From: Lobosporangium transversale
Taxonomy: Eukaryota; Mortierellomycota; Mortierellomycetes; Mortierellales; Mortierellaceae
DNA: 64,000 nt
Assembly: GCF_002105155.1 (NCBI RefSeq)
Contig: NW_019029008.1
Location: 426,188 to 490,187, forward strand
Reading direction: 5' to 3'
Made by a program: the position numbers and the translations under genes. The notes under the pieces are model-generated. The model saw nothing but the letters and a program-made list of their open reading frames with translations. It searched no databases and had not been told where the DNA came from. How positions within the stretch are numbered: position 1 is the first letter of the stretch; every line of letters begins with the position of its first letter. Shown one piece after another: positions 23,216 to 34,346 of the stretch.

Positions 23216-24478
23216 TTAACCAGACTGGTAGAGAGCAGGGCCTGCAACGATATGCTGGTTCAACTCGGTCAAATTGGCGGGTGTGACAAAGACATCTTCA
23301 TCAACAAGTGCAACAAATACAGTTCCGTTGATGATTGGATGACCCTCAGTGGTGAGACCGGGGTACAATTCTGGGACATAGGGCTGCTTTGTAGTGGCCT
23401 TTCCGACCTTGAACTCATCACCGTTAGGCTCCGACCATTCGACATCGTCCAGTGGTGTGTAGGTAACATTCAATTGACTGATCCATGCAGCAAACTTGGG
23501 CTGTCCAGCGTTGGTGCTAGTCGTGTATTGGTCATCAGGTCCGATCTTCTTGCCAGGCTTCTCAAACTCAAACTCGACTACACGACCACCCTCACTCAAA
23601 GGTGGGCGGTCAGTTGAGATTGCAGGGCCAAATCTTGGGTCTGTGCTGTTGGGGTTATTGGTAATGAACAATCCAGGGAAGACTTGCCAGATCAGAGGGT
23701 GCTTATTATTAATTTCGGGGCAAGAGACAATGTAGGGAACTTGAAGGGTCCATTGCATACTCTGGGTGATACCGGTTTGGAACCAGACTGGCATTGGGAA
23801 GAGACCCTCGAACTGGCGGAAAACCATCTGCTGACGTGCTTCTGTAGTAACTGTTTGCAACAGCAGCTGTGCTGATGGACGCGAATTCAAGTGTTCGATA
23901 AAGCCAATGACACCAGCCTCACCAATACGTGTCACCAACTTGCTGAAGCGGACAAACTCCTTGACAGTCTCGAACGGCCATTTGTAGGTGCAGGGCTTGG
24001 CCGCAGCAGGGCCGAGCATGTTGTAGATGTTAGTAGCGTGGCCGACCTCTTGATCTGCCATGTAAGCGACAAGTTCTCGATCAGCCTTGCTCAATCCCGC
24101 ATCCTCAAAATCTTTGAGCGAGAACTTCTCTAGCGCGTACCGGAACAAATCAAGCTCAATCCATTCAGTGTAAAGAGCAATGCTGAGTGACTGGTAGTCA
24201 AAATCTGAGAGTGGATGGTACACAGGGGGCTCATCCAACCCGAGACCGCCGGCAGGAGTGTGAGGCTTTGGGGGCTCCTCATGAAGCTCACCATTGGAGA
24301 CATAGCCCTTGTTTTCAGGGTATGGCGCAGTGATGTTGTTGGCATCAATTGGCTTCTCGTGAATGGACCTATTAGGGGCTTCTGGTGGGACGTCAGACCT
24401 AAAGACGCTCATAGGAGCGGCATTGATAAAGCTTAGGGCCAAGAGGGCGAGTGGAATAAGGTTGAACTTCGACCTCAT
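23216..24478 (-). CDS. Secreted Rds1-like ferritin-fold protein
   Basis: Single-exon protein of 420 aa starting at ATG 24478. An in-frame extension upstream to 24613 would place a second hydrophobic stretch before the real signal peptide, so I reject it. Residues 1-21 (MRSKFNLIPLALLALSFINA) form a signal peptide with an Ala-x-Ala-like cleavage region. Residues ~90-260 carry the Rds1/stress-protein pattern of the Ferritin_2 domain: LSIALYTEWIELDLFRYAL, DRELVAYMADQEVGHATN and TTEARQQMVFRQFEG, with the Glu and E..H residues expected in a four-helix bundle. The C-terminal half is beta-rich and unassigned. Rds1-like proteins of fungi are secreted, stress- or sporulation-associated and of unclear chemistry. 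I have not shown metal binding. Confidence 0.85.
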   Translation of the reverse strand: MRSKFNLIPLALLALSFINAAPMSVFRSDVPPEAPNRSIHEKPIDANNITAPYPENKGYVSNGELHEEPPKPHTPAGGLGLDEPPVYHPLSDFDYQSLSIALYTEWIELDLFRYALEKFSLKDFEDAGLSKADRELVAYMADQEVGHATNIYNMLGPAAAKPCTYKWPFETVKEFVRFSKLVTRIGEAGVIGFIEHLNSRPSAQLLLQTVTTEARQQMVFRQFEGLFPMPVWFQTGITQSMQWTLQVPYIVSCPEINNKHPLIWQVFPGLFITNNPNSTDPRFGPAISTDRPPLSEGGRVVEFEFEKPGKKIGPDDQYTTSTNAGQPKFAAWISQLNVTYTPLDDVEWSEPNGDEFKVGKATTKQPYVPELYPGLTTEGHPIINGTVFVALVDEDVFVTPANLTELNQHIVAGPALYQSG

Positions 24479-24593
24479 GTTGGTAGATCTGGAGTTCGAG
24501 GGGATAGGAGGGGGTAGGCAAATGCTAGATGTAATGTGAATGATGAAGAGTAAAAAAAAAAAAAAAAAACTCTTTGGGAAGGGCAAGTTACTA

Positions 24594-24604
24594 CCCTTAT
24601 ATAG
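24594..24604 (-). promoter_or_regulatory. TATA box for the Rds1-like gene
   Basis: On the minus strand CCTATATAAGGG lies about 115-125 bases upstream of the ATG at 24478, a good position and sequence for a TATA element. Confidence 0.55.
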
Positions 24605-27110
24605 GATATACAAGGTGTCTACCTCCTACCTACTTTCTCAATCATTTGCAATCAGTGTGGCATCACCACTATGAAAGATTCACACGTCACCCCTGTTCCT
24701 GAAATAAACTCCACCCTTTAGCAAAGCAAGCATCCATGGTCACTCTTTCTGCACAAACTATCCAGATTTCTTTATCGCTTGCGTGCATCGCATGGTACCA
24801 TGCGCGTAAGGGTTGTGGTCAAAGTTAATCTTAATACCCGAGCCTATCTTGGGACGCCAATCTGAGTTTGAACAAAGTCTCAATAGCGATATTTAGTATC
24901 ATAGTAATCAAAGATATTTTTATATGAGACATGGCGACGTATAGCGCGAGCCAGAATGTTTTATTTTTTTATTCTAAAGTGTCAACGTTTTCTATAAATT
25001 GCGGAATGAGTGCATGGATACTTACATCAGTACCGTGCGATAAAATGCTCACTAAACTTCCCCAGTATAGCATTTGAAATGCGTTACTGACCTGCATAGA
25101 CCCTATACTGATCAGTTTGCAATTATGACATCAACTTGATGTTCCACACTTGCTCTCACAGCGGTTTTCCCTTTCTCTCTTTTTTTAAAAAGTGAGCATG
25201 ATGAAAAGTTGCGCAGGTTATAATGAATATGAATACATATAACGTTAGAAGGAATAGGCGTGAGAAGAGGGATAATGCATGCGCGATCGAAATCTAAAAA
25301 GAAGTACCAATAGAATGCCTTATAAATGATGTCTGATCTACGTGATTGTCACTTTTTTTTTAGTCTACAGCCTATTCGCATAATATGTAATAAAATAGAC
25401 CGGTCGGTCAATTAAAACTAGTGTTTGTATATATATTACTTTTATGTTGTAAAATACTGTTCAATCTCGTTTGGTGCCATGTATGATGTTTTGAGATTGG
25501 AGCGACATAAATAGGAGATCCCTTATCATTCCTTTTTGAGGACATGAAAGGAGCACTTTATTGACTGCTCATAGTTTTTCCTAAAATAGCCTTTCAGGGT
25601 TCAGAATCTTACTGTCCAAATTTCACTACTCTTTTGTTCGGGAACACCTCAGATAGTATAGTCAGTATTTAATAGTAGTGACAATAATAACATTAATCAT
25701 AATGTTATTTGTAAAAGAGAACGATTGCATCCTAAATTTGAAAATAAGATGTCATATAGCATAATTCCCTATTGATGATTTTTACAGTGGACCAAAGTAT
25801 ACAAGAAAAAGAGGAGTACAGTCTGTGGATCACTGGCAAAAATTGTTCACGTCGTTGTAACGTAATCTAATCGGTGGTAATACAAATATTTTTGCCGGAA
25901 ATATTTGCTAGTCACAATCCAAACAGACCTTCTATAAATATATAAATATATCATCACCCTAGGAATGCAGACGCGTTTCTCTCAAGCCTTCGAAGTGAGA
26001 GGTTACCCTAGGCTCGTAACCAACCTAAGATTATCCTCTTTTCATTATTCCAAAAAAAGAAAAAAACAGTAGCAGGCATTGGTGGGCAATGAGGCAAGGA
26101 GTGTTTGGAGGTTAGAGATTGAACCAATTGTGGTCTGCACAGAGGTCAATGCAGACTAAAAAAAAAAAACTTTCGAATGATAGACATTGCAACATCACTT
26201 TACAAGCTACTTGACAAGCAATCGTAGTGGGCGAGCTTGGACAGCAAGTAGAATATTCATGTTAATAAAACGATTCCAACTCCCTTATGTTTCTTTCAAA
26301 GTTTACGCATCCACACCCTTTTATTTCCATTATCTTACTAAGGCCTATCGCTCTCAGCAGATTACTTTAATAATACTGTAATATATAATAATAATAATAA
26401 AAGTATCTGAAGCATAGGAAAGGGTTCGATCAAAGGTTTGGATGCCTCATCTAATAATCAGTCCCGTGCTTTACAAACTTAGAATACCTGCAAGTTTTAA
26501 AGTTGTGGAGTGGATGGCACCCAGCAGCAGCCAAGTTTACACAGAGAATAACATCAATATCGAGCTGCACTTAGTCGGGTACACAGGAAAATATTGTTTC
26601 CGGAGGTTCACATGCCAGAATAACTAATTTTGTACCATGAAGGGATAGGATATTCAAATCTTTAATAGAAGTCTTTTGTTGATGATTTATGATCGGTGCT
26701 CTTGTTTTTTATAGTTCATGATGCTTCATTATATTCTCTAGATCAATATCTTTTTCTCCATCCGCATCTTTTTTATTGCACTGTATATAAAATCATGACC
26801 ACCAACGTTTCTTTTTGACAAAAAAAAAAAAGCTTCAGCATAATGTAAGACTTACATAGCAGTGATTCTTTTCGAAATAAATGGAAGATTTTAAGGATTC
26901 AGTCAACGTATCTAGTCCATGAAAGTCCACTTATAGCAAAGTTTGATACAGACGTATACGCTTTTTTTGAATTAAATTAGTGGCTGATTCACTTGCAAGC
27001 AAGCAAGCTAATAGGCTGCCAGTAAACAGTACATGAAACGGGCCATTACAACCACAGCCACCACAGCACTCAGTTGTTTCACGAAGTGTACGTACATAAT
27101 GTTGACGTTT
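24605..27110. other. Gene-poor AT-rich region
   Basis: About 2.5 kb with only short frames. The frames 26187-26381 and 26442-26627 look slightly protein-like (VVEWMAPSSSQVYTENNINI in the second) but match nothing I know and have no gene structure. No tRNA, transposase or repeat family was noticed. Confidence 0.45.
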
Positions 27111-27241
27111 TGTTTTCAGCAATATAAAGACGAGCCTTCGAAAGGAATTGATCAGCTCTTGTACCAACTTTTTCATACCACCAACCCAAACTTATCTCTT
27201 GCTTTTTCCCTTCATTTTCACTTTAATTCATTTAAACCAAG

Positions 27242-27586
27242 ATGTCTCATACTCTTACGATTGACGGCAGAACCTCGATTCAATTTGAATCTGTCTCTGG
27301 GCTGGACGCTTCTGCACTCGAGACAAAGCCATACATCCACTTACACAAAGGTCGCGGCACCGCCACCTCTGAGCTTCTCGAATGGATGGCGTCGGATACT
27401 GTCAAGGCTACACCAAAGAACGTCACCATCAGCTCTCCTAACCAGTTGACCGGAGGCCAGCAGGTATGGACACTTACGGAGGCCAAGCCAGTCCTTGTTT
27501 CGGGCCAGGGTGTCAATCAGAATACGAATGAATTCGCAGTTGAAGATCTGAGACTGTCTGTTGCGGATATGAAGCCTCAGCAATAA
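27242..27586 (+). CDS. Small intronless protein resembling phage-type tail-tube (gp19/Hcp-like) proteins
   Basis: 114 aa, ATG in a good context (AACCAAGATGTCT), with a pyrimidine-rich leader and a TATA-like ATATAAAG at about 27122, and no intron. It has no signal peptide or membrane segment and is predicted to be beta-rich. Two stretches recall the T4 gp19-like tail-tube family (Pfam PF06841/TIGR02241). FESVSGLDA near residue 15 corresponds to the family's F-x-E-V-S-G-L start. Residues 76-108 follow the family pattern W-x-[LF]-x-x-A-x-P-V-x-x-x-G-x-x-x-N-x-x-x-N-E-x-A-x-E-x-L-x-L, seen here as VWTLTEAKPVLVSGQGVN and NEFAVEDLRLSV. The protein is shorter than typical tail-tube subunits (~145 aa), mostly between these blocks. 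What a fungus would do with it is unknown. The similarity was judged by eye from family knowledge and needs a profile search. Confidence 0.5.
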   Translation: MSHTLTIDGRTSIQFESVSGLDASALETKPYIHLHKGRGTATSELLEWMASDTVKATPKNVTISSPNQLTGGQQVWTLTEAKPVLVSGQGVNQNTNEFAVEDLRLSVADMKPQQ

Positions 27587-28118
27587 GCATAAAAAAAAAG
27601 CCAAGAAATGATGGAAGGAGGAAGAGAGAAAGAGGGATCCTCATTTTTTCTCCCTCTATTTCATAAGGCATGTACATATACATACGAACCTCGAGTCTTT
27701 CTTCATGGATCAAGATCTCGAAGTTGTCATCTATTCATTGAAAAAAATAAAAAATAAAAAATAAATAAAAAAAATAATTAAACAAAAATTAGTACAGGTC
27801 TGTTTTGAGTTTTTTTTTTATTCTGATGTATGATCCTTCTAAAACTGGTGGAGTGGAGTAGAGTGAGGCCAGGTGTTGGTAGGTAGGGGTTATAGGATAG
27901 GGCTCAAGGGAGGTAATTTCATCCCAATAGACACTTTTCGAAGCCCCCCGTTTTTCCTTCGAGACCTGCTAACAACCCTTATCGAAGAAAAGTTAAAAGT
28001 TTGACCTTTGACCTTTTACGTTTTTGCGTTTTGGAAAAAAAGCATAGATTTATTTGTTACACAACTAAACTAAATTCAGTTCACAGAGAGAAATGATCTT
28101 TAGCTTTTGCCCTTTCCG

Positions 28119-28154
<36 letters not shown>

Positions 28155-28179
28155 GACGCAGAGACCCAAGGATTCGGCT
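27587..28179. other. 3' flank, no gene
   Basis: Contains the polyadenylation region of the small protein (A-rich AAATAAAAAATAAA at 27743-27775), a G-rich patch (27850-27910) and a T run of about 30 ending near 28151. Confidence 0.5.
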
Positions 28180-28620
28180 CATTTTTTTTTGATGTTTGCA
28201 TCAGATTTGTGAGGTGGAGCCAGAAGCGCTTGAAATCCAAATAATACAGTTTCATTCTCTTTCTTGCAGTAGCTTGGACTCCATGAACCAATACACCTTT
28301 GAGGAAAGGGAGTTCACAGCCATCTTTTGTCAACGCTTTGATATTATAAGTCCATATGTCTTTCAGATCATGCACCAGCTTGTAGTGATTGAGGAATGGT
28401 TTATTGGCATCTTTTATGCCAGGTTAGCATACTCAAACGAGACAAGCTGTAATTTTCCACGGGATACAATAAGCATCAGCTTGGTGATTATATTGGCTTT
28501 TCTATCACAGATGCTCTGTTGATGTTTTTTCTTCACTAGAGTCTTTGCGACACCTGATACTTGGAGCTTGGTAGGATGCTGATCAACACCATTCTATAGA
28601 CCCATTTTCTAGCCCTTCTT
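28180..28620 (-). pseudogene. Decayed fragment of an unrecognised fungal protein family
   Basis: Minus-strand reading gives two coherent segments. About 28610-28432 yields QHPTKLQVSGVAKTLVKKKH, SICDRKANIITKLMLIVSRG and then KLQLVSFEYANLA before a TAA. In a shifted frame about 28425-28190 yields KDANKPFLNHYKLVHDLKDI, a spacer, then FLKGVLVHGVQATARKRMKL. The break at about 28425 is a frame change plus stop, without a splice-site pair I can defend. The order (Lys/Arg-Asp basic segment, short FEY motif, long helical stretch) recalls a common multi-copy family of Mucoromycota/Mortierellomycota proteins of unknown function, but that link is a guess. Confidence 0.4.
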
Positions 28621-29298
28621 GTCCTCAATGAAATAGTGAGTCAGCCAACGCTCAAGTACCGCCGTCTGTGCCAGGTTCAGTTAATTGAAAGCATCCCTTG
28701 GTCGAAGTTAGTTCAATTATCCGTAGACACAGAATCGTAGACCGTTGTCGCCTTCTGCCGCTCCACTCAATGTCGGTATTTGAGGCTAGGCTAGTGCACT
28801 GCTTTCTGATTGACAACCAAGTTGTAAAACTTTGACCGTCTGGGTCGCCGTATTAGTGCGCTCATTACTTGGCAACAACGCGCTCTCTCCGACGTACGAA
28901 AGGCTGTCCCAAATCTAGACTTAAAGCCTTGAATTATTCTGACTCACAGTTCCAAAGGTCAGTGATATCTCGTTTAGTTCTCACAACGTTCTTTATCTCG
29001 GTCAAGTAATAATCTGTACCACCAAGAGTAGAGTTGATTCTGGAAGGTAACCGTCAACTGCGGCCGTGTAATATCCAGAGCGGTGAGTACGTCTGCAAGC
29101 TTGTACACCAAAATGCGGTCTCTCGAGATAGGACGTCAAATCGTTGAGATGCTCTTGTTTGCGAACGTATCGCTGTCTCGAAACATAACTACATCCTCTA
29201 TCCAGTCAACTAAATAAAGTTCAAATACATATGGGAAACTTTTTCTTCAATCTCTTTCTTTTCCGTTTTCCACATATAAACAGCTAGAGTAAACCACC
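28621..29298. other. No gene seen
   Basis: The sequence is less AT-rich than its neighbours but has no open frame with recognisable motifs. It may include the 5' end of the Tc1/mariner element, though I found no clear terminal inverted repeat. Confidence 0.4.
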
Positions 29299-30310
29299 AT
29301 GCCGATACACTTAGATATCGAAAATAAAGGTATCATCGTTGGAATGCACCGCGCGGGTATGAAGGCTACGGAAAACGCATTGCAGCGCGGTGTACCTCGA
29401 ACCACCACTAATAATATTATCAAGGTGCATCGAGAAAGAGGTACCACCGCTTGCGCTCCGATCTCAGGACGGCCCAAAGTGCTAAGTGAACGGGGCCTCA
29501 GGAGCATCATTCGCCATACTAAGAGAGATAGAAGGTGTACTCATAAAGATATCACCAACCAATTGCCGAATAAAGTGTGCGAGAGGACAGATGCGGGGCA
29601 CTGCATTCGCTGGGTATTTTCAGCCGGATTGCAGTAAAAAAACCATTCTTAAAAGAAGAGCATATAAAGAGGCGATTGCAGTTCGTCAAAAAACACATGG
29701 TTGGTCTATGGGAGACTGGAATTGCGTAGTTTGGAGTGACGAATCATCATTTGAAGTTGGTGAGCATTTTCATCAAATAGGAGTTTGGCGTAAAGTAGAG
29801 AAAAAGTACGACCACCATTGCCTCGCACCCACTTTCAAGAGTGGTAGAACAACTCTGGTGGTCTAGGAGGCGTTAACAGCAGCCAGAAAGTCTCGGTTGA
29901 TTGTATTTGAAAGATGTCGTAAAGATGGACGGTGTTTTGTGGAAGATGTGTATCAAGGCGAGCTAGCCAGATTTCTGGTTGAGGTAGAGGATGGTATCCT
30001 CATGGAGGTTAATGCTCCAGTTCATACTTCTAAGCTTGCGTGAAAAGAACAGCATTCCGAGGATTCCAGACTGACCTTCATGTTCCCCAGATTTGACCCC
30101 CATTGAGCTTGTATGGTCACTTCTTGCGGATGCACTCGATAAGCGCGCTAAAGACCCAAGAGACCTTCCCGCTCTCACATGAGCTCTTATTGAAGAGTGG
30201 TATAATTTATCAAAAGAAAGCCTGGCCAGCCTTGTTGCTACCATGTCCAGTGCTCCTATTCGAACCATTCGAACCTATTCGAGTTCGATATGTTCGAATC
30301 GATTAGGAGC
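29299..30310 (+). pseudogene. Tc1/mariner-type transposase, decayed (copy 1)
   Basis: The N-terminal helix-turn-helix part is intact from 29299 (GVPRTTTNNIIKVHRERGTT, then ISGRPKVLSERGLRSIIR). After about 29570 the reading frame shifts. The catalytic core follows in another frame with WNCVVWSDESSFEVGEHFHQ (second Asp of DDE/D) at about 29720-29780, ending at TAG 29864-29866 where related elements have a conserved Trp (MVWG motif). The third acidic residue lies in DLTPIELVWSLLADALDKRA near 30090-30150. A further in-frame stop occurs near 30180. The element is therefore inactive. No target-site duplication or terminal repeat was found. Confidence 0.85.
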
Positions 30311-30683
30311 CTGAAAGGCTGGAAGTGAAGGTAGGAATACCCACTATTGAATTAACATAACACTTCCACTACCTAACAATACCATCTACAAGGTCCCAAT
30401 AAATAACATTATCGACCTTTTTAACAAACATGTAAAGTTTCATGTGGATTGATGAAGTCTTTGTGCATGTTGCATATGAGCTGTTTATTCAGGTTGTTCA
30501 AAAAAATCAAAATTTGATTGTTCAAATGGTAGAAATTTCCTAGCGCACTACCAGAGTTTGGTCGCCTAATTACTCCCTCGGTGACGTAATAAGGCTAAGA
30601 GTGTACTGCACTCAAATCTTAATTTGCTCTATCCTTTTTTTACTTTTGCAAAAAGACAGACATTGACATTGTTACATTACACC

Positions 30684-31042
30684 ATGGCATTAGCACCAAC
30701 GAAGCCCCACCTCTTGGAATTCAAAGCAGGACGATGCTTCAGGGTCAATGGAACTAACACCGTCGAACCAGACCCTACAAAAGGGTAATGCATATTTATA
30801 TCTATAAAAAACAAAGGCGAAGTGGAGAATTCGTTTTGTGGTTAAAAAAAAAAGCGCTCTTTTATTTTTCCTTTCTACCGACTTTCTAATTTATACGTTT
30901 GGTGAAATCATATTAGACTGGCTTACTTGCAGGCCGATGATGATGGGTTAATGCATTATTACTGGAAGAACCGAACAACCGGAGCAATAGAGGATGTAAT
31001 TTTGCGACTCTGATTTTCTTGTTGATTTGGGGATTTGATGAC

Positions 31043-31079
<37 letters not shown>

Positions 31080-32295
31080 ACAAGGCCAAAGCCAAGGCTC
31101 AGGATAAGGATAAAGAGAACTGATAAATATCCTCTTGATTTTGTCTTATTCTTAACAACAAATTTCAGGATTTAATCCTCTTTCATGGGGACGCAGAATT
31201 GATTAAAGTTCCTCAATGTACGACGGGTCGTGTGATCATGCTTCAGTTCAAATCATCTTCACAAAAACTGTTCTTTTGGCTTCAGGATGCAGATACATCA
31301 AGGGATGACTTAATTCTTCAACGAGTCAATTATCTGATTCAATCTCAGGAGGATGAAGACGAAGATCAATATTTGGATGCAGAGGATATTGCGATGGAAG
31401 GGGTTGAAGGTATGTAGTTGAACCTTTTTTTTTTTTTTTTTTTTTTTTTCATAAAAAGAAAAGACAGACAAGTTGGGTAAAGTCAAACAGCAATATTCAA
31501 ACACTAAAAATCGTTTTTTTTTTATATTTTTTATGGAATAACATTAACGGCATCAACAGCATCAGCAACACAAACAGGACCAACACCTGGGACATTATCA
31601 TCAGAAACAGTTGCACCATCTGCAGCATTTGCACCTGCAGTCCCCGTTTCCTCTTCAACAACTGCAGGAGGTTCTTCTTTGACATCGCAGCAGATGGATA
31701 CTCTACGTCACTTATTAGGAGGCCTTAAAGTCCCTCGTAAGTCTATTTATTCCAAAAATCCTCTTCTTTTCTGTTTCAAAGACCTTGAGAGCAAAAACAA
31801 AACACAAAAAAAACCTATGCGGCTTCTCTGGCAAAGACGCGGGTGTAATATATTTTAGTGCATTTGTCAGCTATCCATTTATTAATTTTTATTTTTTTAA
31901 TGCTATTTACACATTTACATTACGCACAGAGAGTGCAACTCCAGCTGCAGGACCACGATCAAATCTTCGTCTAGATCATGTACTGACACCAGGATCGATC
32001 GCACCATTGTTGAGCAACCCTCAAATCTGTGAATCGCTTTATCCACATTTACCCGAGTCTTCAGAGAAGAATCCCCAGGAGATTCAAGCCATCGTGCGAA
32101 CGCCTCAATTCTCCCAGGCATTGGTCTCATTGAGCACAGCATTGGAGTCTGGACAGCTGGGTCCGTTGCTGAGACAGTTTGGACTAAGTCCAGACGCTGG
32201 TGATGGTATGAAGTGGCTACTGTTAATAATGCCAGCACTAACCACAACAAGCACAGCAAAAAAAGTTCTTTTTTATGCATCTTAGTTTGCTCCGC

Positions 32296-32330
<35 letters not shown>

Positions 32331-32395
32331 TTTTAGGTGTGGAAGGCTTCTTGCGTGCCATTCAAGAGCAGGTCAAGAAAGATGGCACTAAATAA
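30684..32395 (+). CDS. RPN13: Proteasomal ubiquitin receptor Rpn13/ADRM1
   Basis: Six exons, 30684-30784, 30917-30995, 31169-31409, 31560-31736, 31930-32205 and 32337-32395, all phase-consistent, give 310 aa. Residues 1-110 form the Pru (pleckstrin-like receptor for ubiquitin) domain: LEFKAGRCFRVNGTNTVEPD, KGLAYLQADDDGLMHYYWKN, LILFHGDAELIKV and KLFFWLQD. This domain binds ubiquitin and docks on Rpn2 of the 19S particle. A Thr/Ser/Ala-rich linker leads to the DEUBAD domain (LDHVLTPGSIAPLLSNPQIC, HLPESSEKNPQEIQAIVRTP, LGPLLRQFGL), which recruits and activates the deubiquitinase Uch37. Many budding yeasts lack this second domain, so its presence fits a basal fungus. Several introns contain long A or T runs. 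It ends 77 bp from the convergent Dnmt2 gene. Confidence 0.95.
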
Positions 32396-32472
32396 ACTTG
32401 TGGGCTGTTAGAACTGCTTTGGATAATAAATAATAAAGAGAAAAAAAAAATCCAAGTGATGCTGGTTTTTAA

Positions 32473-33799
32473 TTATTCATTTCTATCCTGAGAATCCTTG
32501 GATGTCAACAAGTACTGAATCAATTGCGATACTACCTTGACGTTGATACTGTTGCCTAAGACACGATATCGTTGCTTAAGTGATGTCGTTACAGGAAAAG
32601 AGAATCTACCTTCCATGATTGGGAACCCCATCAGTCGTGCAACTTCATTCTCAGTAAAGTAACGTAGACCAAGCGAACGAAGTAAGGCTAATGCTCTTGC
32701 GTTGTCCTCATCTGGTGTTGTCGAATCGGGCTTGGCCTTTAATAATAGAGCTTCATCGAACACGGCAGCCGTCTGAAACCCGAAATATATGAGAAAAAAA
32801 AAAAGAAAAAAAAAAAAAGTTAATTAGGAAGTTATTCGATTAAAAAAAAAAAAAAAAAAAAAAAAAACTTTTTTATGCCTTACGTCTTTGTCTGTTGCCA
32901 TCTGGAAAATTGATCCTGTCGATTCAACAAAGTGATAATATCCTTTCGTAAAACAACAGCTCCTTCGAGTCGTCTCCTTCACAATATCAAACAGCCATCC
33001 ATATTTTAAAAGTGTCTTGTCTGGAATCATATACCGTTTCATGCGTTCATCATCCATATCCTTGAACTCAATATACGATTCCAGTGTGTCGACTTTGAGT
33101 GATAATTCGGGATCTGCTAAGATAGCATCTTCGTCTGGCTTTTGACCCTGACTACCATTACCACTACTATTACCACTACTATTACCACTGCCACTGCCAT
33201 CGTCATTGCTAGCACTACCACTTTCCTTTGTGATAATAGAGGTTGACAGACTGGTTCTCTGCTTTTTGGCGATAGATGTTGATAATCCAGATAAATCGCC
33301 TTGTTTTCTCGTATCCACAAAATCTTTTCCCTGTCTTTCATTCAGCTCCTTATTGTTGCCCTTGTTATTTTCTTCTTCACCGTCATGATCCCTATCAGAT
33401 GTAGTCGTAGACGTAGGATGAATAGATGGAATGTACCCAATCAATGTGCCCGACACTGGATGAACAAAGCCCCCGACAGTATCCTTTTTCCTTGCTAGAC
33501 AATAGTATCGCATTCGAGAGTTGGGGATCCCGATCTGTAAAGGCGTAATCAACAATTCTTGAAACTCATATCCATTAGTAGTGAGAGCCTCGACCAACAG
33601 ATCGCGTGAATCAGATTCTTCGAATCCTTTGACATTTTCCAAAAGGATATAGTTGGGAGGGTGTTGAAGTTTCGGCAAGATATCCATGAGGTAGAGAAAG
33701 GACTTTGCACGATTATCCTTACTACCTTCTTGGTTTCCTGTTCGAGTATACTAAAGAGGAAAATATTGAATAAGCGGCACAAGCAGAGCACGTTATTTA

Positions 33800-33833
<34 letters not shown>

Positions 33834-34346
33834 CCCTTATTCACGCTACTTTTCATTTTTTAAAACTTACTGGTTGACAGGGTGGAGACATGAGCCATAC
33901 ATCAGCTTGTTGCTTATCATAGAATTCTACAGGTACAGCTTCAATATTCCTCTAAATGAAAATTAAAGAAGCTGTTTACATTAAAATAAAATAAGTTCTC
34001 ATCAAAACTCAAAGCATTCAGATACCTGCATTATATAGTATCTTACCTGGGCCAGTTGTTGTTTTCCATGGTTATGAGCATATACCTCGTTTGCAGTAGT
34101 ATTGATATCAAATGCTTTGAGGATTTCACCCTTATGACCAGATTCATTGAATGCATAGTGCTATTTAGAAATTACAGTAGTTGATCGTCGTCAGAATTGA
34201 TAATAATAAAAAAAAAAGTGGTCTTTGTGGTTAATTCTTCAGCCAAGTCATCTTTTCTTAATTCTTGTCACCCATGTCCAGACATTTACCATGCCTCCAA
34301 TGCCGGAATAGAATTCCAAAACTCGAAATTGATGAGGTTTGGACAT
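32473..34346 (-). CDS. TRDMT1/DNMT2: tRNA (cytosine-38-C5) methyltransferase, Dnmt2 family
   Basis: Five exons on the minus strand, 34346-34290, 34160-34047, 33951-33871, 33750-32884 and 32772-32473, all in phase 0, give 472 aa. Dnmt2 enzymes methylate C38 in the anticodon loop of tRNA-Asp and relatives using S-adenosylmethionine. Motif I is FRVLEFYSGIGGM at residues 7-19, the catalytic motif IV is SPPCQP with Cys82, and motif VI is ENVKGFE at ~122-128. The Dnmt2-specific CFT motif appears as RSCCFTKGYYHFVESTGS near residue 355. The C-terminal motifs include ARLMGFP and the RVLGNSINV signature of motif X. A Ser/Gly/Asn/Asp-rich insert of about 110 residues (33440-33110) sits between the catalytic part and the target-recognition region, making the protein longer than the usual ~390 aa. 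No catalytic residue is missing. Confidence 0.95.

Noticed and set aside
24479-24613. N-terminal extension of the Rds1-like protein
   Set aside because: It would bury the clear signal peptide and lies downstream of the TATA box as a plausible 5' leader.
26427-26450. GGTTCGATC-like sequence as a tRNA B box
   Set aside because: No matching A box or cloverleaf arms around it.
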